From: Terrimonas_A sp036262095
Lineage (GTDB): Bacteria; Bacteroidota; Bacteroidia; Chitinophagales; Chitinophagaceae
NCBI GenBank assembly: GCA_036262095.1
Contig: DATAJQ010000010.1
Span: 1 to 64,000, forward strand
DNA: 64,000 nt
Reading direction: 5' to 3'
Shown piece after piece: positions 61,508-64,000 of the stretch. Position numbers and translations under genes: made by a program. The notes beneath the pieces were generated by a model. It saw nothing but the letters and a program-made list of their open reading frames with translations, did not search any database and was not told the origin of the DNA. Every line of letters starts with the position of its first letter. Within the stretch, counting starts at the first letter, position 1.

Positions 61508-62122
61508 TTATTGGATCTTTTCTTCTACTGTTCCGCATTTAAGCATTTTACCACCCATGTAAGGATTTTTGATCTCCACTGTTTCACTCAGCCAGAGAGC
61601 TCCCTTGTCATTGTTATACATCGGGCAATAGTCGTGGTAAAGCGTTTTTCCTGCTCCAAATGCTTTGGTCAATGCATACACATCTTCACTCATCATTGCA
61701 AAATGCTCCCGTTGGTGATCAATTTTGCTTTTTCCGATATGTTCAGCGTGTTCTTTCACATCCTCTTCATTTTCTTCATATAGTTTTTTCTGCTCTGCAG
61801 TGAATAAGGATTTGTCGAGCTTATTTAGTGCAGCAAACATGGCAGTACCGCCGCTTGCAGCTTCCTGCTCATTGTCGTTGGCCAATGCATTTTTGATATG
61901 GAGATAATGATCAACGACCACCTTTATGGAAGAAGCCAGTTTAGGATCAAGATTTGTGTAAGTAACCGATACGGTCTTGATATCTTTATCAACTGCAGAA
62001 GCACTTGTTGCTGCAGTATCTTTATTCACACCTGCCATATCATGGCTTTCAGCCTGTTTGTCATTATTACAGGCAATAAATACGAGGGCAGCAGCAATCA
62101 CTGCAAAGAATACTTTTTTCAT
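61508..62122 (-). CDS. DUF3347-type periplasmic lipoprotein
   Basis: 204 residues with lipobox LVFIAC (Cys ~18). The helical DUF3347 region (VVVDHYLHIKNALANDNEQE, then HAEHIGKSKIDHQREHFAMM, DVYALTKAFG) precedes the conserved C-terminal YHDYCPMYNNDKGALWLSE motif, followed by KNPYMGGKMLKCG. The His, Cys and Met residues in these motifs are plausible copper ligands, and DUF3347 domains are often found in or fused to CusB-type adaptors, supporting a periplasmic copper-binding role. It is the second gene of the operon. Confidence 0.9.
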   Translation of the reverse strand: MKKVFFAVIAAALVFIACNNDKQAESHDMAGVNKDTAATSASAVDKDIKTVSVTYTNLDPKLASSIKVVVDHYLHIKNALANDNEQEAASGGTAMFAALNKLDKSLFTAEQKKLYEENEEDVKEHAEHIGKSKIDHQREHFAMMSEDVYALTKAFGAGKTLYHDYCPMYNNDKGALWLSETVEIKNPYMGGKMLKCGTVEEKIQ

Positions 62123-62234
62123 AAAAAATTTTAATTGGTTATTAATGTCGAAACTCAGTAGATCAATAAACAGAACGGCATGAAATGCCTATAGCCCGGC
62201 AATCATTTGCCCGGCTCATGCAAAGAAGCAGGAT

Positions 62235-62630
62235 TTAAATACGGAAAACGCAGTTGCGGATATAAACAGCTATATCACCGGCTCTGGGAGGAGCATGACT
62301 TAAAGGATGTTGTTCGGCAACAGTTGGAAGGCTGATCTGCGGTAATTCAAATTCATGGGCAGGAAGAGCGATAGAGACCAATTCAGCCAGTTGAAAGACT
62401 ATAGCCCCTTTGTGATCATTTTCAAGTTTAACCTGCTTATGTTCGTCCTTGCAGCAGCCATTGTTTTTTTCGTGGCTTCTCTCCATGCCGCATTTGTCGC
62501 AGGTTTTATCATTGCTGTGCTCAAGCCCCCAGTCCACCAGTTTATCCATGCAATAATGGAAATGAACTGTGGCACCTACCGAAGCAGAGAGGTAAAGAAG
62601 GGCAAGTATGGTGACAACAAATTTTTTCAT
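62235..62630 (-). CDS. HYC_CC_PP-type small exported protein, first gene of the copper operon
   Basis: 131 residues from ATG 62630 (MKKFVVTILAL); a start three codons upstream is ruled out by the promoter position. A signal peptide is followed by the family's three marks: HFHYCMD, the Cys cluster (TCDKCGMER, GCCKDEHKQVKL) and a Pro-Pro near the end (SHAPPRAGD). Cys/His-rich small proteins of this kind sit in Bacteroidota copper-export loci, and metal sensing or delivery is plausible but unproven. A -7 element lies 7 bases before the ATG, so the transcript may be leaderless. Confidence 0.88.
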   Translation of the reverse strand: MKKFVVTILALLYLSASVGATVHFHYCMDKLVDWGLEHSNDKTCDKCGMERSHEKNNGCCKDEHKQVKLENDHKGAIVFQLAELVSIALPAHEFELPQISLPTVAEQHPLSHAPPRAGDIAVYIRNCVFRI

Positions 62631-62636
62631 CCGGAG

Positions 62637-62644
62637 CAAATATA
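62637..62644 (-). promoter_or_regulatory. -7 promoter element (TATATTTG) of the copper operon
   Basis: Minus-strand TATATTTG matches TAnnTTTG and ends 6 bases before the ATG at 62630. No -33 TTTG is at the proper distance, which would fit a promoter needing an activator. No Fur- or CueR-like dyad was recognised. Confidence 0.55.
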
Positions 62645-62854
62645 TGGGGAAATCAGGGGGGCATGTTTACATAATTTTAAGATTGAGTTATGTCCTGTTG
62701 TTTACCCTTCTCTGCTTTCCGGCAGGCAGCGCTTAATTCAATGTGTTACAACACTACATGCTCAATCCAGCTATCACACAAGTACCGTTTTTAACAGTTG
62801 ATTAAAATCAGGAAGGCTTCTGTTCAAGGTCATTCCCTGGTTTATAGGCACGTA

Positions 62855-62862
62855 TATTTTTG
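62855..62862 (+). promoter_or_regulatory. -7 promoter element (TATTTTTG) for the hemerythrin gene
   Basis: TATTTTTG fits TAnnTTTG and ends 4 bases before the ATG at 62867, predicting a leaderless or nearly leaderless mRNA. The 236-bp divergent gap to the copper operon contains this and the opposite promoter only. Confidence 0.5.
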
Positions 62863-62866
62863 TAGT

Positions 62867-63346
62867 ATGGTTAAAGAACCGACTCCAATAAAAAGAAGCG
62901 CCCAACTGTCTGCCCTTAGCCGGGAGCATCACGACAGTTTATTGTTTTGCTGGAAAATAAAGCAGGGGCTTGGGAATGGCACAGATGCTGTTACCCTCCG
63001 GGATTATATACTTTGGTACTGGCGGCATTATATGCGGACCCATTTTATCCAGGAAGAAAAGATATTGTTGCCCTACATAGCCGACCCGTCCCTTGCCTCC
63101 CAACTTCAACAGGAGCATGCAGATATAAAAGACCTTATCCTGGCATTGGACAGTGATCCCGATAATAACCTGTTCTCCATACTGGCATTATTTGTCACTA
63201 ATCATATCCGGTTCGAAGAACGCTGGCTGTTCGGGTACCTGGAAAATGTTTTATCAGATGATCAACTCAATACAATAGCTGATAAACTTTCGGCAACCTC
63301 TCATTCAGATAAAGAATGGGCTCATCCTTTCTGGAGCAGGAAATAA
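62867..63346 (+). CDS. Hemerythrin-like (HHE) domain protein
   Basis: 159 residues from ATG 62867 (MVKEPTPIKRSAQLS); an in-frame start 69 bases upstream would precede the promoter. The helical bundle carries His/Glu ligands in the expected order: LSREHHDSLLFCWK, MRTHFIQEEKILLPYI, QQEHADIKDL and VTNHIRFEERWLFGYLE. Such proteins bind a di-iron centre and act in O2, NO or iron-sulfur repair responses. It has its own promoter and terminator and lies next to a NosY-like gene, so a denitrification or nitrosative-stress link is inferred. Confidence 0.9.
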   Translation: MVKEPTPIKRSAQLSALSREHHDSLLFCWKIKQGLGNGTDAVTLRDYILWYWRHYMRTHFIQEEKILLPYIADPSLASQLQQEHADIKDLILALDSDPDNNLFSILALFVTNHIRFEERWLFGYLENVLSDDQLNTIADKLSATSHSDKEWAHPFWSRK

Positions 63347-63376
63347 GTTTGCCTGGTTAAATGATACTCCCAATTT

Positions 63377-63405
63377 AAAAAGCCCTCTCTTCTGAAAGGG
63401 CTTTG
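63377..63405 (+). terminator. Terminator between hemerythrin and NosY-like genes
   Basis: AAAAGCCCT pairs with AGGGCTTT around a ~9-base loop, 30 bases after the hemerythrin stop. A short T-run is included in the right arm. It sits between convergent genes and may work for both. Confidence 0.65.
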
Positions 63406-63464
63406 TCATGTTTACCATTAACCGGGTTTCCCATTGGATATTTTATAATAATCCCTGAAAGTGT

Positions 63465-64000
63465 CTATAGATCTTTCTTTTTAAATGCCCGTACTGCCAG
63501 CCATAACGGCACAGCCATCCAAACAAACATGATCCCCATAGTATACAGCATACCGGACAAGCTGCCAAAGAAGTCTTTGTACAAAGCACCTGTGTAACCC
63601 ATCAATGCACTGACGTCCATCTTAAGCATAATGAAAATGCGTCCCAGATCGATGGGGTTCAGGGAAGAAAGCAACAAAGTCAGTTTTTCGAGAGGGTAAT
63701 CGCTGAAAGCAAAGAGTATCAGCAGGATCAACCCATCAAAGATCAGGGCAAAATAAAACCAGAGCAATAATGCAGCACCAATGCCACGGGCTTTATCTCT
63801 TGACTTTACAGAAGCAAAAAAAGCAATAGATGTGAATATCATGGTCAATGCGCTCCCGGTAAACAACATAGCCATACCTGTTCCATCGAATGAATAGATC
63901 AATACAGGAATGCCCACACCGATAAGAAAAGAGGCCAGCAGGGATAAGCTTACCCCGCAGTATTCACTTAGCAATATTTTTGTCCTGCTCATCGGCTGGG
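63465..64000 (-). CDS. ABC-2-type transporter permease, NosY-like, C-terminal part (runs off right edge)
   Basis: At least 178 residues are present; the frame is still open at the edge (…QPMSRTKILLSEYCGV, where ABC-2 permeases have QPISR near the first cytoplasmic loop). Five membrane helices are visible. The segment LLSSLNPIDLGRIFIMLKMD, then VSALMGYTGALYKDFFGS, is typical of NosY, the permease of the NosDFY complex that matures the copper centre of nitrous oxide reductase. Other ABC-2 permeases share the general fold. Neighbouring nos genes would lie beyond the window. Confidence 0.75.
   Translation of the reverse strand, partial: QPMSRTKILLSEYCGVSLSLLASFLIGVGIPVLIYSFDGTGMAMLFTGSALTMIFTSIAFFASVKSRDKARGIGAALLLWFYFALIFDGLILLILFAFSDYPLEKLTLLLSSLNPIDLGRIFIMLKMDVSALMGYTGALYKDFFGSLSGMLYTMGIMFVWMAVPLWLAVRAFKKKDL

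Overview
The window looks like a chromosomal segment of a Bacteroidota bacterium, most likely family Chitinophagaceae. This is inferred from a SusC-type TonB-dependent receptor, a PorP/SprF protein and two giant exoproteins ending in type IX secretion (T9SS, gliding-motility-type) C-terminal domains, many signal peptides ending in xxAQ, and the Bacteroidota promoter element TAnnTTTG in front of several genes. Leader sequences are AT-rich with little Shine-Dalgarno signal. Most of the window is ordinary core genome. No rRNA, CRISPR array, prophage or intact IS was seen.

Layout. 1-4.7 kb: the start of a susC gene running off the left edge, a divergent AraC regulator, an SGNH hydrolase, and two unknown genes. 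5-14.3 kb: a core block on the + strand (pheT, coiled-coil protein, zapA, rny, rplS, tatA, gatA, lytic transglycosylase) with several intergenic inverted repeats. 14.5-19.8 kb: envelope proteins (lipocalin-like lipoprotein, PorT-like barrel, OmpA lipoprotein), then pabB, a very acidic low-complexity protein and purA. 20-27.6 kb: a SprB-repeat T9SS exoprotein, the bifunctional (p)ppGpp enzyme, tRNA-Leu(TAG) and trigger factor. 27.6-33.3 kb (minus strand): a vWA protein, then hpt, glucosaminidase/LysM, O-methyltransferase and Na+/solute symporter. 33.4-42.1 kb: LOG-family protein, a small barrel, a small membrane protein, PorP/SprF, a PKD/beta-propeller T9SS protein and recG. 42.3-46.3 kb: WecA/TagO-like transferase, methyltransferase, AraC regulator, cysteine-synthase-like enzyme. 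46.3-52 kb is accessory: a 51-codon gene with its own terminator, a TonB-type barrel, a LytS/LytTR two-component pair, a wrecked Fic gene and a 41-bp-periodic palindrome array.

52-62.7 kb is a nine-gene minus-strand operon for copper/silver export: HYC_CC_PP-type protein, DUF3347 lipoprotein, haem-binding-domain protein, a CusA-type RND pump split into two ORFs, TolC-like channel, two periplasmic adaptors (one with a built-in metal-binding domain) and a CPH-type copper P-type ATPase. It is followed by a hemerythrin gene and, at the right edge, the C-terminal part of a NosY-like ABC permease, which suggests that a nitrous-oxide-reductase (copper enzyme) cluster continues outside the window.

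The least explained items are the clean split of cusA at a TAG-T-ATG junction, the phased GAGC palindrome array beside the Fic remnant, a mobile-element-like inverted repeat that supplies the zapA stop codon, several families of intergenic inverted repeats, and housekeeping genes (recG, pabB, gatA) without an ATG where conservation would place the start.
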